From: a virus
DNA: 64,000 nucleotides
Virus record (IMG/VR): IMGVR_UViG_3300023223_001973
Span: 35,694-99,693 of that record
Reading direction: 5' to 3' (one strand)
Below the pieces are notes generated by a model. It saw nothing but the letters and a program-made list of their open reading frames with translations, had not been told where the DNA came from and ran no database searches. Below are positions 43,139 to 53,600 of the stretch, in pieces. Position numbers and translations under genes: made by a program. Each line of letters starts with the position of its first letter. Position 1 is the stretch's first letter.

Positions 43139-45184
43139 GTGTCAACTGCTGTAGATAAAGGGACCCAGGATATCCAGTTCTCTTTCAAGGACCCGTTGAA
43201 CTCATCGGAGTTTGACTTGCGGAACAAGGATATCATTTCTCCCGGCATGTATAAGGGCGGGTTCCTGACTAAGGTCACTGACGCATCCGTGACTGTCTCT
43301 CCTGTTCGGATTGAGATTGATGATGGGACCAATCAGGTTCGCATGCAGAATGTCCTTGCTGTAGCAGTTACTGTAAGCTCTGCTGCTCCCTTTGTAATCC
43401 TGCGTTGGACTTATAATCCAGTGGTATCCTGGTTTGTTGACTTTCTGGCTGTGGCCGAGTCTGCAATCACGGCTACCGATCTAATAGTTGGTGAGGCTTT
43501 GTACTCGGGTCCCACTCTTACTGGATTCTCTTACGCCAGACGCTCGGTGCCTTGGTCTGCAAATGAGCAGCTTAAGGTAGTTCCTTTAGAAACCCCTGTT
43601 ATGAAGGTTCACATTAATGGTGGATTTTATCGTGATGGTGGGGTGAATACGAGGATCCAGGATCAGGACTCTAATACTATAGTTGCCCCTGTGACCTTTC
43701 CGCGAATTGACCTTGTGTTGGTTAACCGTTTTAACACGATTGAGATCTTAGCAGGTGCTGAGGCTGCAACTCCTGTAGCCAAGAACCCTGGTAATGCAAC
43801 GGTGTTAGCAGAGCTTCATCTTAAGATAACTACTATAGCTATCAATGAGATTGAGATTAGAGACGCACGAGCCTTCGCTTCGGGTCCTGTGAAGGTTAAG
43901 TGGATAATGCTCCACCCTGATCGGGGTACTTTGAATGCACAGTTGGCTGTTATTACGGCAGGTGATCGGTACTATCTCGCACCTGGCACCTATACTTTGG
44001 GTGCTAACCTGACCATAACTCAGGATGATGTTGAGCTTCAGGGTGCTGGAGAAGACGAGGTTACCATTAATACAGGAGCCTTTAACCTGGCCTTCTCAGG
44101 TGATCTGTGTTCAGCGACAGACCTATCTATCGATAACTCTGCAGGCCTCGTGGGTCTGGCTGGTGCTGATCGAGTAGAACGAGTTACAATCATTGATGCT
44201 GGTACCACAGGCTTTAGTGATTGTCACAACATGTATTCTCCTACGGTTACCTTAGCGGGGACTAATGGTTTCCTGAACTGCACCAATATTATCAATCCCA
44301 CAGTTGGTGGAGGGGTTCCTACACCGTTCTCAGGCACAGACTCTGTCATTGATACCAATGGCATGGAGGCTTCCTTTGCAGCTGTTAATCCTAGCGTTGA
44401 TAACCCGTTCCTTACTCAGCAGTTGGCGATCTTTAACTTAGATGCTGATTATGGTATTGTAGACTCGCATAGTGTTAGGATTAACAGTGGCTCTATTATT
44501 CAGTTGTTCGATACTGTTCCTACGGGGGCTCCTACAAAGGCTATCTTGGCTAAGCCTAGTTCTCTCATAACTGTAGATCTTGATGCTAGTGGGGCTAACG
44601 GTTTAGACACAGGAATCCCTGCTGTTACCACTTGGTATAATTTATTCCTAATAGGGGATACCACTGGGGTAGCTGCTTTGGCCGGTCTACTGTCCCTGAG
44701 TGCTACAGCACCAACTCTACCTGGGACTTATGATGTGTTCCGTAGAATAGGTTCTGTGCGTTGTGATTCTTTAGGTCCTACAGTTGTTCTTGAGGCTTAC
44801 AACAAGAATGGTAAATTGTACTATCTGGAGGAGCATGTATTCAGGACTACGGACCCTGGAACTTCATTTACGGCAGTGCATCCTACGTCACCAAGTAACT
44901 TCATTCCACCTACCTCTAAGAGAGGCATATTCGGGATACTTGTAGATGAGGGCACTGGATCTGTTGACTCAGCATTTGCTGCACACCCGGATGTGATAAC
45001 GACTGGAGGAGCAGGAAAACAAATAGCAGGTTCTGGAACAGCATTCCCTGCTGGTGTCTCGATGTTGGATACTAACGAGTATGAGTGTGATCTTGATTCC
45101 AGCCAGGATATTGCATTAAAGAGCACTTCGGGGGTCTTTGATAACCAGCGCCATTGGGTCATTGGTTATATAGAATCATTGTAG
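43139..45184 (+). CDS. Tail fibre or spike with beta-helix region
   Basis: A 681-residue protein starting at GTG 43139 with GGAGGAGAG upstream. The N-terminal part probably attaches to the baseplate. Around residues 280-400 (ITAGDRYYLAPGTYTLGANL, then VELQGAGEDEVTIN) the sequence turns into a right-handed parallel beta-helix of the pectate-lyase type. The C-terminal segment (GVSMLDTNEYECDLDSSQDI) looks like a tip. Probably a host-recognition or polysaccharide-binding fibre. No active site is identified. Confidence 0.75.
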   Translation: MSTAVDKGTQDIQFSFKDPLNSSEFDLRNKDIISPGMYKGGFLTKVTDASVTVSPVRIEIDDGTNQVRMQNVLAVAVTVSSAAPFVILRWTYNPVVSWFVDFLAVAESAITATDLIVGEALYSGPTLTGFSYARRSVPWSANEQLKVVPLETPVMKVHINGGFYRDGGVNTRIQDQDSNTIVAPVTFPRIDLVLVNRFNTIEILAGAEAATPVAKNPGNATVLAELHLKITTIAINEIEIRDARAFASGPVKVKWIMLHPDRGTLNAQLAVITAGDRYYLAPGTYTLGANLTITQDDVELQGAGEDEVTINTGAFNLAFSGDLCSATDLSIDNSAGLVGLAGADRVERVTIIDAGTTGFSDCHNMYSPTVTLAGTNGFLNCTNIINPTVGGGVPTPFSGTDSVIDTNGMEASFAAVNPSVDNPFLTQQLAIFNLDADYGIVDSHSVRINSGSIIQLFDTVPTGAPTKAILAKPSSLITVDLDASGANGLDTGIPAVTTWYNLFLIGDTTGVAALAGLLSLSATAPTLPGTYDVFRRIGSVRCDSLGPTVVLEAYNKNGKLYYLEEHVFRTTDPGTSFTAVHPTSPSNFIPPTSKRGIFGILVDEGTGSVDSAFAAHPDVITTGGAGKQIAGSGTAFPAGVSMLDTNEYECDLDSSQDIALKSTSGVFDNQRHWVIGYIESL

Positions 45185-45193
45185 GGAGTCCTT

Positions 45194-45580
45194 GTGCCTG
45201 TTGATCAGATTATAGTACCCATTAACTTCAACCTGCGTGGACCGCAGATTGATCCTATTACGTTGAAGGCAGGACAGGATCGCGCAATTCTCTTCCAACT
45301 CCGACAGGAGGATGGTACTAAATTAGATTGCTCTAGTTGTGTCTACTCTATGACAGTAAAGATCTCTCCCTTCCTTAAACGTATAATATTAGCCTTCTCT
45401 GGACCGGATTTTGACATTACTGATGAGGAGGATGGTGATGTTGTTCTGAATATAAGTGGCTCTCTCCTGGATATAGAGCCTAGGGCTTACTTTGCTGAGC
45501 TTCAGGTGACATTTCCGGTTGAGGGTGTGTTTAAGTCCAAGACCTTTGGATTCACCGTGCTAGCGGCTCTTACTGCTTGA
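45194..45580 (+). CDS. Small beta-sandwich baseplate or fibre accessory protein (BppU-N-like)
   Basis: A 128-residue protein starting at GTG 45194 with GGGAG upstream. QDRAILFQLRQEDGTKLDCS, later DGDVVLNISGSLLDIEPRAY, then YFAELQV and a final FGFTVLAALTA resemble the N-terminal domain of BppU-like baseplate proteins. The protein at 55060 has the same plan. Confidence 0.6.
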   Translation: MPVDQIIVPINFNLRGPQIDPITLKAGQDRAILFQLRQEDGTKLDCSSCVYSMTVKISPFLKRIILAFSGPDFDITDEEDGDVVLNISGSLLDIEPRAYFAELQVTFPVEGVFKSKTFGFTVLAALTA

Positions 45581-45602
45581 GATTAGATGAGGGGATAACC
45601 TG

Positions 45603-47639
45603 ATGGCTCCTTTAGTAGAGAGTTACCCGGAAACACTTGCGACATTTGATCAAAAGAAAGATGTTACTCCTCCTCCCGTTGGTAAAGAGGATGAGCACGT
45701 CGGTGCTACCGATACTAATATACGTACTGACCCATTGTCTGCTATAGCACGTGCACTGAGGGTTCAGGCTGTCATTACAGCTATTACTGGACCTGCTGAA
45801 GCTATTGATAAAAAGGTTGTTCGGTTTACGGGAGTAATTACGAGTGGGTTGCCTGTAGCGACAGCCGTTCTTACAACAGAATTGGATAGACTCTTTTCCG
45901 TTTCTAGGGAGAGGCTAACCAAGGGCGGGACTTCGACTGGTACTGCTGCTGGTACAGGTTTTTTCGGTAACCAAAGTGGTTTAATTACGGGATCCTTCGC
46001 TGTAGACCAGTTGTATGGGTTGTCGTCTGATGGGAGTCTTGTTTCTTATGTATCAGGAGCCCTTCCACCTATTGCTCGAGGACTTTCTTCTACGACTGCT
46101 TATCTTGACCTTAGTGGTCGTGTTCGTACTGATAATGTCACGGTCAGGTTTAATAATTCTGGACAGCTTGTTGCCATAGGTGGCGGTGAGTATGGGGATG
46201 GTGGAGAATCTAAGGGCACAAACCGTACTCTTGGGCAAAACGATGCCTTTAGCTTTGGGTTAAAAACTAATAACATCGTTCGGGTACATATCCAGAGTGG
46301 TGGTAATGTTGGTGTCGGTCCTGCCTTTACTGCGCCTGACGAACTCTTTCATATATCCCAGGCTGTTGACGATGGTGATGTTGCCTTCCTGATTGAAAAC
46401 TCTCAAGCAAATGCAGATACGAACGAGACGGTTAGCTTAAAGTTTGGATTCGGTGGCGTCAATGATGCTGCACGTATCCGGGTGGTAAAGCAAGCTGATT
46501 TCACTGTTAGTGGTAATGAAACTGCTTCTCTGGAATTCATGATAGCGAATGCTGGAGTTCAAAATACGCAGATGAAGCTGCATGGAGGTAGAGGGCTATT
46601 TATTGGTGAGCCCGGTGCAGCTTTTGAACCGACTGTGCCACAAGCTCCATTTCATGTAGGAGCAGAGATAGATGTAGCGATTAGCGGCAACACAGTTGCC
46701 CTCTTCGGTGCTCAGTCTGGCGTTACTTACCTAACTGTAGCGGGCAATACTGAAACTCGAATTCAGTTTGGAGATACGGTTAATGGGGTGGATAGAGCGC
46801 ACATAAAGTGGCAACGGTCGTCGGGACTTCGGCTGGTAAATCTAGGCCCTGGTGGGACTTCTCAAATCTTCCTGAATGAAAATTCTCTTGGTATTGAGAT
46901 GTCATTCCCGGCGGGCGGTAGTGTACATATAACTGATGGAGGATCAGGAAATGCTCCTGGTGCCGACACAAGGTTGACTGTTGGTTCAAATAGTGGCACT
47001 AATAATATAGTTATAGCTGCGGGAAGTACGCAAGTTGCTGGCCTCCTTTTCAGTACGGCCGGTGACGAGGATAGGGGCAGTATTGAATACGATAATCCAG
47101 ATAACGCTATGTTTATTACTGTGGCTACGGTTGAGGCTATAAGAATAGATTCCAGCCAGAACGTAGGTATAGGAGATTTCAGCTCTAATACAATAGACGA
47201 AGAATTCCATATTGCAAGAGCCGTTGATGATGGCGATGTTGGTTTCCTGATTGAGAATAGTCAGGCTAATGCGGACACGAATGAGACAGTAAGTCTGAAC
47301 TTCGGCTTTGGTGGTGTGAATACGGCAGCTAGAGTCCAGATCGGTAAGGCTGGCATCTTCACGACGTCCGCTACTGAAGAATCCTTTATGAAGTTTGAGG
47401 TTAGTGCGGGGGCTGGTGGGCTTACTGAAGTTCTGCGACTTGAGGGTGAAGAGAGTGGTGTGGGTAAGTTTGCCTTCTTTGCTGCATCCCCTACGGCACT
47501 GCAAACTGGGTTCACTCTCTTTGGAAATCTTACGACTGTACGCACTTTGGATGCAGATGCCACGACGCTTGCAGAAGTAGCTGATGTTCTTGGAACATTG
47601 GTTGAGGATCTTAAGTCTAAGAACCTTATTAGTGCATAG
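45603..47639 (+). CDS. Tail fibre protein with an internal repeat
   Basis: A 678-residue protein. A module appears twice: near residues 246-310 (FHISQAVDDGDVAFLIENSQ) and 533-600 (FHIARAVDDGDVGFLIENSQ). Each has a beta-strand repeat typical of phage fibre shafts (SSQNVGIGDFS). The C-terminal LADADATTLAEVADVLGT-like helix could drive trimerisation. It lacks a recognisable intramolecular chaperone (S74) signature. A host-range role is likely. Confidence 0.75.
   Translation: MAPLVESYPETLATFDQKKDVTPPPVGKEDEHVGATDTNIRTDPLSAIARALRVQAVITAITGPAEAIDKKVVRFTGVITSGLPVATAVLTTELDRLFSVSRERLTKGGTSTGTAAGTGFFGNQSGLITGSFAVDQLYGLSSDGSLVSYVSGALPPIARGLSSTTAYLDLSGRVRTDNVTVRFNNSGQLVAIGGGEYGDGGESKGTNRTLGQNDAFSFGLKTNNIVRVHIQSGGNVGVGPAFTAPDELFHISQAVDDGDVAFLIENSQANADTNETVSLKFGFGGVNDAARIRVVKQADFTVSGNETASLEFMIANAGVQNTQMKLHGGRGLFIGEPGAAFEPTVPQAPFHVGAEIDVAISGNTVALFGAQSGVTYLTVAGNTETRIQFGDTVNGVDRAHIKWQRSSGLRLVNLGPGGTSQIFLNENSLGIEMSFPAGGSVHITDGGSGNAPGADTRLTVGSNSGTNNIVIAAGSTQVAGLLFSTAGDEDRGSIEYDNPDNAMFITVATVEAIRIDSSQNVGIGDFSSNTIDEEFHIARAVDDGDVGFLIENSQANADTNETVSLNFGFGGVNTAARVQIGKAGIFTTSATEESFMKFEVSAGAGGLTEVLRLEGEESGVGKFAFFAASPTALQTGFTLFGNLTTVRTLDADATTLAEVADVLGTLVEDLKSKNLISA
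46338..47405 (+). repeat. Two-copy fibre module
   Basis: The copies run about 46338-46545 and 47199-47405, about 860 bases apart. The encoded core AVDDGDVxFLIENSQANADT and the following NETVSLxFGFGGVN are nearly identical, while the codons differ at many third positions. Confidence 0.75.
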
Positions 47640-47648
47640 GAGAATGTA

Positions 47649-47981
47649 ATGGGACTACAGAAGACGAAGAGGTCGAAGCACGGTCATTCTAGCAACTACT
47701 GGAACATCAGTGTAAACAACCAATCTAGAATGGCTGAGAAGGTTGGCGTAGTCACTTTGTGTCTCTACAAGGATCGAGCCGCATACATTGCGGGAGACGA
47801 CATTACAGAGTCGTATGGAATGATCTGTGAAGGTGATGACTGGGATGATAACCTGGCCCCGAGAGTGTTGGAAGCTGTGGGGGTTAATCCGAGGAAGAAG
47901 CTGTATCCGTGGGTTAAGGCTAATGCAACCGCTCAGATCGGATTCAACTTGTCAGATGCGGTGGATATTGACCCTGACTAA
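47649..47981 (+). CDS. Small protein of unknown function
   Basis: A 110-residue protein with AGGAG before its ATG. The N-terminus is basic (LQKTKRSKHGHSS), the rest alpha/beta. It sits after a fibre gene, so it could be a fibre chaperone or accessory. No family is recognised. Confidence 0.6.
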   Translation: MGLQKTKRSKHGHSSNYWNISVNNQSRMAEKVGVVTLCLYKDRAAYIAGDDITESYGMICEGDDWDDNLAPRVLEAVGVNPRKKLYPWVKANATAQIGFNLSDAVDIDPD

Positions 47982-48013
47982 TATCGTGGAGTTCACTTAA
48001 TAGGGAGGTAGGC

Positions 48014-48553
48014 ATGAGTAAGGAGAAGAAGAAGTCGAAGGGGACGAAGTATAAGCGGTTCTCGTTGGATGAACGTCAGTGTGTGATGTTACTGGCCTTT
48101 CTGAGACAGTGTGAGCATGATGACGCTAAAGACGAGGTTGCTTATGGCATTGTGCAGACCTTGGAGGGCCTGGGGGAGAAGGTAGAGGGGGATGAGGAAG
48201 TTAAGGATGGAGAGTATAGGTATGAAGACGGAGCTGATGTGGTCATATCCGTCGAGGCACATGAGTATCTTCCTACCAGGTGGCGTCAGTGTAAACCTAT
48301 CGGGCTTATGCTTTCGACGTGGATAGGCCTTAAGAAGGCTGTCGCGAATGCCGAGACAGTCTACGACAAAAAGCTGTCGGAGGAGGGCTGGAAACAAGTA
48401 GACGACTTGTGGTTTCCCGGCGACGGTAGTGGTGATTCTGGAGACGATGAGGTCAGTGCTCCTGAGGAAGTGGAAGAGGACTCAGTGGAGGCGCCGGCAG
48501 AAGGTGAAGAGGCGCCGGCAGAAGAACCCGTTCTTGCAGCTGTAGATGATTAG
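48014..48553 (+). CDS. Unknown protein with acidic tail
   Basis: A 179-residue protein with GGGAGG before its ATG. The first 135 residues are charged and mixed. The last 45 are Glu/Ala/Pro-rich, with a short DNA repeat (a 16-base stretch starting GAGGCGCCGG, twice near 48488 and 48509). Codon use shifts here to more GCG, GGC and CCG than in the flanking genes. Confidence 0.6.
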   Translation: MSKEKKKSKGTKYKRFSLDERQCVMLLAFLRQCEHDDAKDEVAYGIVQTLEGLGEKVEGDEEVKDGEYRYEDGADVVISVEAHEYLPTRWRQCKPIGLMLSTWIGLKKAVANAETVYDKKLSEEGWKQVDDLWFPGDGSGDSGDDEVSAPEEVEEDSVEAPAEGEEAPAEEPVLAAVDD

Positions 48554-48586
48554 ACGTTCGGGTCAATGCCAGGATAGGAATTTAAG

Positions 48587-48919
48587 ATGACACTTGTAGA
48601 AGGCGATCGAAGCTTCCGTTCTGAAGGTTCCGGCGCTGGACCTGATGGTGCGCTTACTCGTGACCAGAAGATGACTAATGCCACAAACGGGGTTCGGCGT
48701 GGCTTCATGAACATACATGGCGCAATACACATGTTCCTTAAGGAGATTGAGGAGTCTGTTCGCGATGCCCCAGGTACGCCACAGGAAGTTTATGATGGGC
48801 TAGGAGTGGACGATGCAGCTGAGGCAGCGATTGTCGGTCCGATACTGCGGGATATTATTAACAGGCCGCTCAGTCGGCATTCGACATGGACGGAGGATGC
48901 TACCTGGAACGGTCTCTAA
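48587..48919 (+). CDS. Small helical protein of unknown function
   Basis: A 110-residue protein with AGGATAGGA upstream of its ATG. It has helical segments (NIHGAIHMFLKEIEESVRD) and an otherwise charged, flexible N-terminus. It overlaps the next ATG (TAATG). No family is recognised. Confidence 0.55.
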   Translation: MTLVEGDRSFRSEGSGAGPDGALTRDQKMTNATNGVRRGFMNIHGAIHMFLKEIEESVRDAPGTPQEVYDGLGVDDAAEAAIVGPILRDIINRPLSRHSTWTEDATWNGL

Positions 48920-49353
48920 TGGCTGAACCGCCCAGGACCTTTGACTCGCTTGATCAAGCGTTGGAGGATGCTAGGAAGGGTGCACGTGACCCTGGCGAGT
49001 TCATATATTTTCAACTCGGTAAATGGACAGGCGTACGTGGTCAGCGCATGTTCGTTTCAAACATTAAGAACAATCGGATTACGTTCGTAGATGAAGGCCA
49101 GGAGTTGACCGTCCGAGAGAAGAGGATTCTCGAAGATAGCAAGGGCAAGCCTCCTAAGTGCCTGCGCCTCCTGTCAAGATCAGCCCGGCTGAAGGATATT
49201 GAGGACAAGAAATCGCAGGACAAGAAAATCAAGGAGAAGGAACGACGGTTACTTCGGGGCGTTGATAAGACGAGTGGTGGCGAACCCCGTGAAATTGTAG
49301 TTAGCTGTACTGCCGCGTGGGGTGGAAGGAAGCGGAAAAGTAAGGGACGATAA
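48919..49353 (+). CDS. Small basic protein of unknown function
   Basis: ATG at 48919 overlaps the upstream stop (TAATG). The product has about 144 residues. FIYFQLGKWTGVRGQRMFVS and NRITFVDEGQEL form a beta-like core; the C-terminal half is very basic (KKSQDKKIKEKERRLLRG). No family is recognised. It also overlaps the next gene by TAATG. Confidence 0.55.
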   Translation: MAEPPRTFDSLDQALEDARKGARDPGEFIYFQLGKWTGVRGQRMFVSNIKNNRITFVDEGQELTVREKRILEDSKGKPPKCLRLLSRSARLKDIEDKKSQDKKIKEKERRLLRGVDKTSGGEPREIVVSCTAAWGGRKRKSKGR

Positions 49354-50684
49354 TGGCTGACAAACTTCCCAGGGCGATTGGTACAGACGATACAGACGGA
49401 AACACTGGTGCCGCTACCATGGAGATTGCGGCGGGGGTGTTGACGGCCAGTGCAGGATTGGAGGACGAGGTCGGCGTGGGCAAGGTTATTACCTGGACTA
49501 CTACAGGGCCGGTGCTCCACATGTCCGTTATTGTTAGCCGGACAAGTGCTACTCAATTTAATGTTGAAGATGTGGCTGGCGGTGCTTCGGATACCGCGAC
49601 TGCTGGGCAGTCGTTTGCTATCTATATTCCCTATCAGTCTCTTGCCTTTGCGAATTCGCAAGCTGAGAATGCTAATATACCGGAGCCTAGTGAGAATGAC
49701 ATCAACCCCAGTAAGGGTATGGTTGCTGCTGACACGCAGGTGGATTTCCCGTGTTATGCGGGCGGCGCCGTTACCACCGACGCGGGCACTGGTGGATGGA
49801 CGGCTGATGCGACTCATTTCCTAGCGTTCTTTACTCCGATACAGTTAACGGAGGTTGGTGTAACGCAGCGTCATAACGGAACGCTTCAGGCGGCGAGCGT
49901 TGCGTTCCGGATTGAAACAACGAACGAATCTGATTCCGCTATTCAGCCACATACAGATTTCTCTCAGTACGTTGGTCTGCAAATTGTGATCAACGAAGAC
50001 ACGAATGAACGAAGCGCGATTGCGACGACCTTTGGTCCCGGTGACGGCATTACGTATTCCCATAACATCCTGAAGGGTGTTTATACTGGCACCGGCTCTG
50101 GTAATGGTATTTTCATCAACCAAGCCCCGGATGCTCTTATATTCAATAATATTATTTACGACTTCTCGCTGGAGGGGGTTAAGTCGCACGGGTCCGGTTC
50201 CGATTTCACGGTTGCCTACAACAACACTGTAATCAACTGCGATGTTGGATTTATAGTTAGCGGCAGCGGGAAGATGTTACTTAAGAATAACATCACACAG
50301 GACTGCGCGAGCGGTTGCTACATAGCGAACTTCAGCGCCGTGTTTGAGATCGGCAGTACTAACAACCTTGCCGATGATAGTACCGCAGATGACGCTGCTG
50401 AGAATATGGTGAACGGCGTTGACGATATAACCTTAACCTTTACCAACAAGGCAGGTGATGACTTCAGCCTGGCAGCTGTTGATACTGATGCCATTGACGG
50501 AGGGGCTGATCTGTCGGCTGATGCGCTTATAGCCATTTCGGATGATGTAATCGGCACGTCAAGACCGCAGGGATCTGCTTTTGATATAGGAGCATTTGAA
50601 CTAATCTCAGGCGCTTCCGGATCTGCTACTAGTAGGAGAAGGTTGAAGTCTTTGGTCCATGGGGCCTTGACAGGAGCAGCGTAG
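49353..50684 (+). CDS. Parallel beta-helix protein, candidate tail spike
   Basis: A 443-residue protein. The central part (ITYSHNILKGVYTGTGSGNG, then DALIFNNIIYDFSLEGV and FTVAYNNTVINCDVGFIVSG) has the Asn-rich rungs of a right-handed parallel beta-helix. Such folds are common in spikes that bind or cut polysaccharides. Its codon use is richer in GCG, GGC and CGG codons than the neighbours, suggesting separate origin. The end is basic (SRRRLKSLVHG). Confidence 0.7.
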   Translation: MADKLPRAIGTDDTDGNTGAATMEIAAGVLTASAGLEDEVGVGKVITWTTTGPVLHMSVIVSRTSATQFNVEDVAGGASDTATAGQSFAIYIPYQSLAFANSQAENANIPEPSENDINPSKGMVAADTQVDFPCYAGGAVTTDAGTGGWTADATHFLAFFTPIQLTEVGVTQRHNGTLQAASVAFRIETTNESDSAIQPHTDFSQYVGLQIVINEDTNERSAIATTFGPGDGITYSHNILKGVYTGTGSGNGIFINQAPDALIFNNIIYDFSLEGVKSHGSGSDFTVAYNNTVINCDVGFIVSGSGKMLLKNNITQDCASGCYIANFSAVFEIGSTNNLADDSTADDAAENMVNGVDDITLTFTNKAGDDFSLAAVDTDAIDGGADLSADALIAISDDVIGTSRPQGSAFDIGAFELISGASGSATSRRRLKSLVHGALTGAA

Positions 50685-53600
50685 ATGTATCTTGGTGATT
50701 ACAAAGAAGATGATAGTCTTTTCTTTGCCTGGAGTACCAACGACAAGGATGGTGCTTCAATCACTCGTGCAACTGATGGAACCATTAGCGTCTATAGGAA
50801 TGCTGCTGATGCCCAGTCTACGGCTGGAATCACGGATGCCGAGGACTTTGATGGTCTCACCGGTATTCATATGTGTACGATTGATCTCAGCTCTGATTCA
50901 TTCTACTCTGTACAAGGCGACTATTCTGTAGTACTCTCTGCGGCCACGATAGATGGCGAGACTGTAAACGCTGTCCTGGCCACCTTCTCCATTGAGAACC
51001 GTATTGCCGGGGGTCGTGGACTTGCCTCTCAGGCTCGGATTGATGCTCTGGGATTTGTTTCAGGTATTGTTGATGATTCCGGGGCCTTAGTTAGTAGCTT
51101 TATCTCTGATCTGACTGAGGTTACAGATGATCACTTTAATGACTTGGTCATTATCTTTACGACTGGTGTTCTCCTTGGTCAGGCTCGTAGGATCTCTGAC
51201 TACAATGGTACTACAAAAGTTATTTCTGTAACACCTGACCTTACGGATGCCCCTGACTTTAATGATACCTTTGTTATAGCTTCTGCTTCCTTCTTGCAGG
51301 TGATTGCTGAGAGTTTGGGTACTCAGGCTAAGGCTGATGTTAATGCCGAAGTTGACACTGCCTTGATTGATCTTGGACTTGACCACCTGCTATCTGCCTC
51401 TGTTGCGGGTGCGGATGTCGCGGATAACTCTATATTCGCTAGAATGGTCTCCTCCGCTGGAACAGCAGATTGGGATACCTTTGTCAACACGACTGACAGT
51501 CTCCAAGCTATTAGGGATCGTGGTGACGCAGCTTGGATAACTGCTGTTCCTCCCACTGCCGCTGCTATAGCTGATGCTGTTTGGGATGAGGCACGAGCGG
51601 GTCATGTGGCAGCAGGTTCCTTCGGCGCAGGTGTTCTTGTTGAGGATGTTAATGCTGCTGGACTGGCCAGCATTAACGCCGAGGTTGACACAGCCTTGGT
51701 TGATATAGGATTGGATCACCTGGTATTTGCCGCAGTTGTAGGTGCTGACATAACAGACAATTCTATTATAGCCCGGATGGTATCATCCGCTGCAACAGCC
51801 GACTGGGATACCTTCGTCAACACCACGGACTCTTTGCAAGCAATACGCGATCGTGGTGATACAGCCTGGACTACAGCCGCCGCTGGTCCCACCGCAGCTG
51901 CTATTGCGGATGCTGTATGGGATGAAGCTCGTGCTGGACATGTGGCTGGAGGCTCCTTCGGTGAGGGGGTTGCATCCGTTCAGGGTAGCGTCACAGGGTC
52001 CGTGGCCTCTGTCACTGGTGCCGTTGGATCTGTGGCAGGTAACGTCGATGGCAATGTGACTGGGTCCGTTGGATCTCTCGCTGCTCAGGCTAAGTTGGAT
52101 GTTAACGCTGAAGTTGATACGGCTCTGTCTGATATTGGATTGGACCATCTGCTTTCCGCAGCAGTTGTTGGAGCCGATGTTACCGATGACTCTGTATTCG
52201 CTCGGTTGGTGTCTTCTGCTGCTACTGCTGATTGGGATACGTTTGTCAATACTACCGATTCTTTACAGGCTATCAGGGACCGCGGCGATGTTGCTTGGAT
52301 CACGGCAGCTGCCGGTCCGACTGCCGCTGCTATCGCTGACGCAGTCTGGGATGAAGCCAAGGCTGACCATACGGGTGCTACGACCTTTGGCGATCTTGGC
52401 AATAAGATTGACCAGGTGCTGTCTACGACTGAGAGTAACATCCGTGGTGCGGATAGTGATGATCTTAAGACCATCTCTGACCAGGTGGATGGTATTCAGA
52501 CTACTGTTGATGGTATCTCGAATGTTACCCGCCTGTCTTGTGCGTTGCCCAAGTTCATGCAGAGACCTCCTGCGGGGAACACTGCGGTTCTCGTTAGGAT
52601 TGCTCTTAAGGATCTTGATGGTAATATGGAGGACCCAGACCTTAATGATCTGGCCCTTAAGGTCTACAACTCTGCCGACGTGTCCCGGAATGCTCAGCTC
52701 TTCAAGGATCAGGCTCTTACCACTGTGCTTGACAACTCGCTATACCCGTCATACAAGAAGACCGAGAGGGTTAGTGTTGGGGTTTATGAGTTCTACTATA
52801 AGGTTGAGTCTGTAGCCACTGAGGAAGAGCTTACCCTTGAGTTTACCTGGGTGGAGCTGTCTACACCCCTTATTGAGTTCAAGAGTACTCAGATCCTGGA
52901 TGCCACGAACGACATTAACGCTATCAAGGCTAAGACCGACTTACTTGACTTCACGGGAGTTGGTGGTCGCTTAGTTGCTGATTCTGAAGCCATCTCGAAT
53001 AGTGTTGCGGCAGCAGACTCCGTTGAAGCTAACATTGGTAATCTGGATGCTGCAATAACCACGAGAGCAACACCTGCACAGGTCAACACTGAAGTTGATA
53101 CTGCTCTTGTTGATATTGGTCTTGACCATCTGCTCTCCACATCGGTAGCAGGGGCTGATGTCACTGATAACTCTATCTTCGCCCGGCTCGCTTCTAAGGC
53201 TGCGACTGCGGATTGGGATACCTTTGTTAATACAGATGATTCTCTTGAAGCTATCCGTGACAGAGGAGATGCGGCGTGGACCTCCGCTGCGGCGGGGCCA
53301 TCTGCTGCTGACATCGCGGATGCTGTCTGGGACGAGTTACGGTCAGGACATGTCATTGCAGGCTCGTTTGGTCAGGGTGTTGCTTCTGTCCAGGGTAGTG
53401 TGACGGGTAGCGTTGCTTCCGTTACGGGCGCGGTGGGTTCTGTGGCCGGTAATGTTGACGGTAATGTGACAGGATCTATAGGTTCGCTTGCCGCACAGGC
53501 TAAGTTGGATGTCAATGCTGAGGTTGATACAGCCTTGGTTGATATTGGCTTAGATCACTTGATCTCGGCTGCGGTCGCTGGTGCTGATGTTACTGATGAC

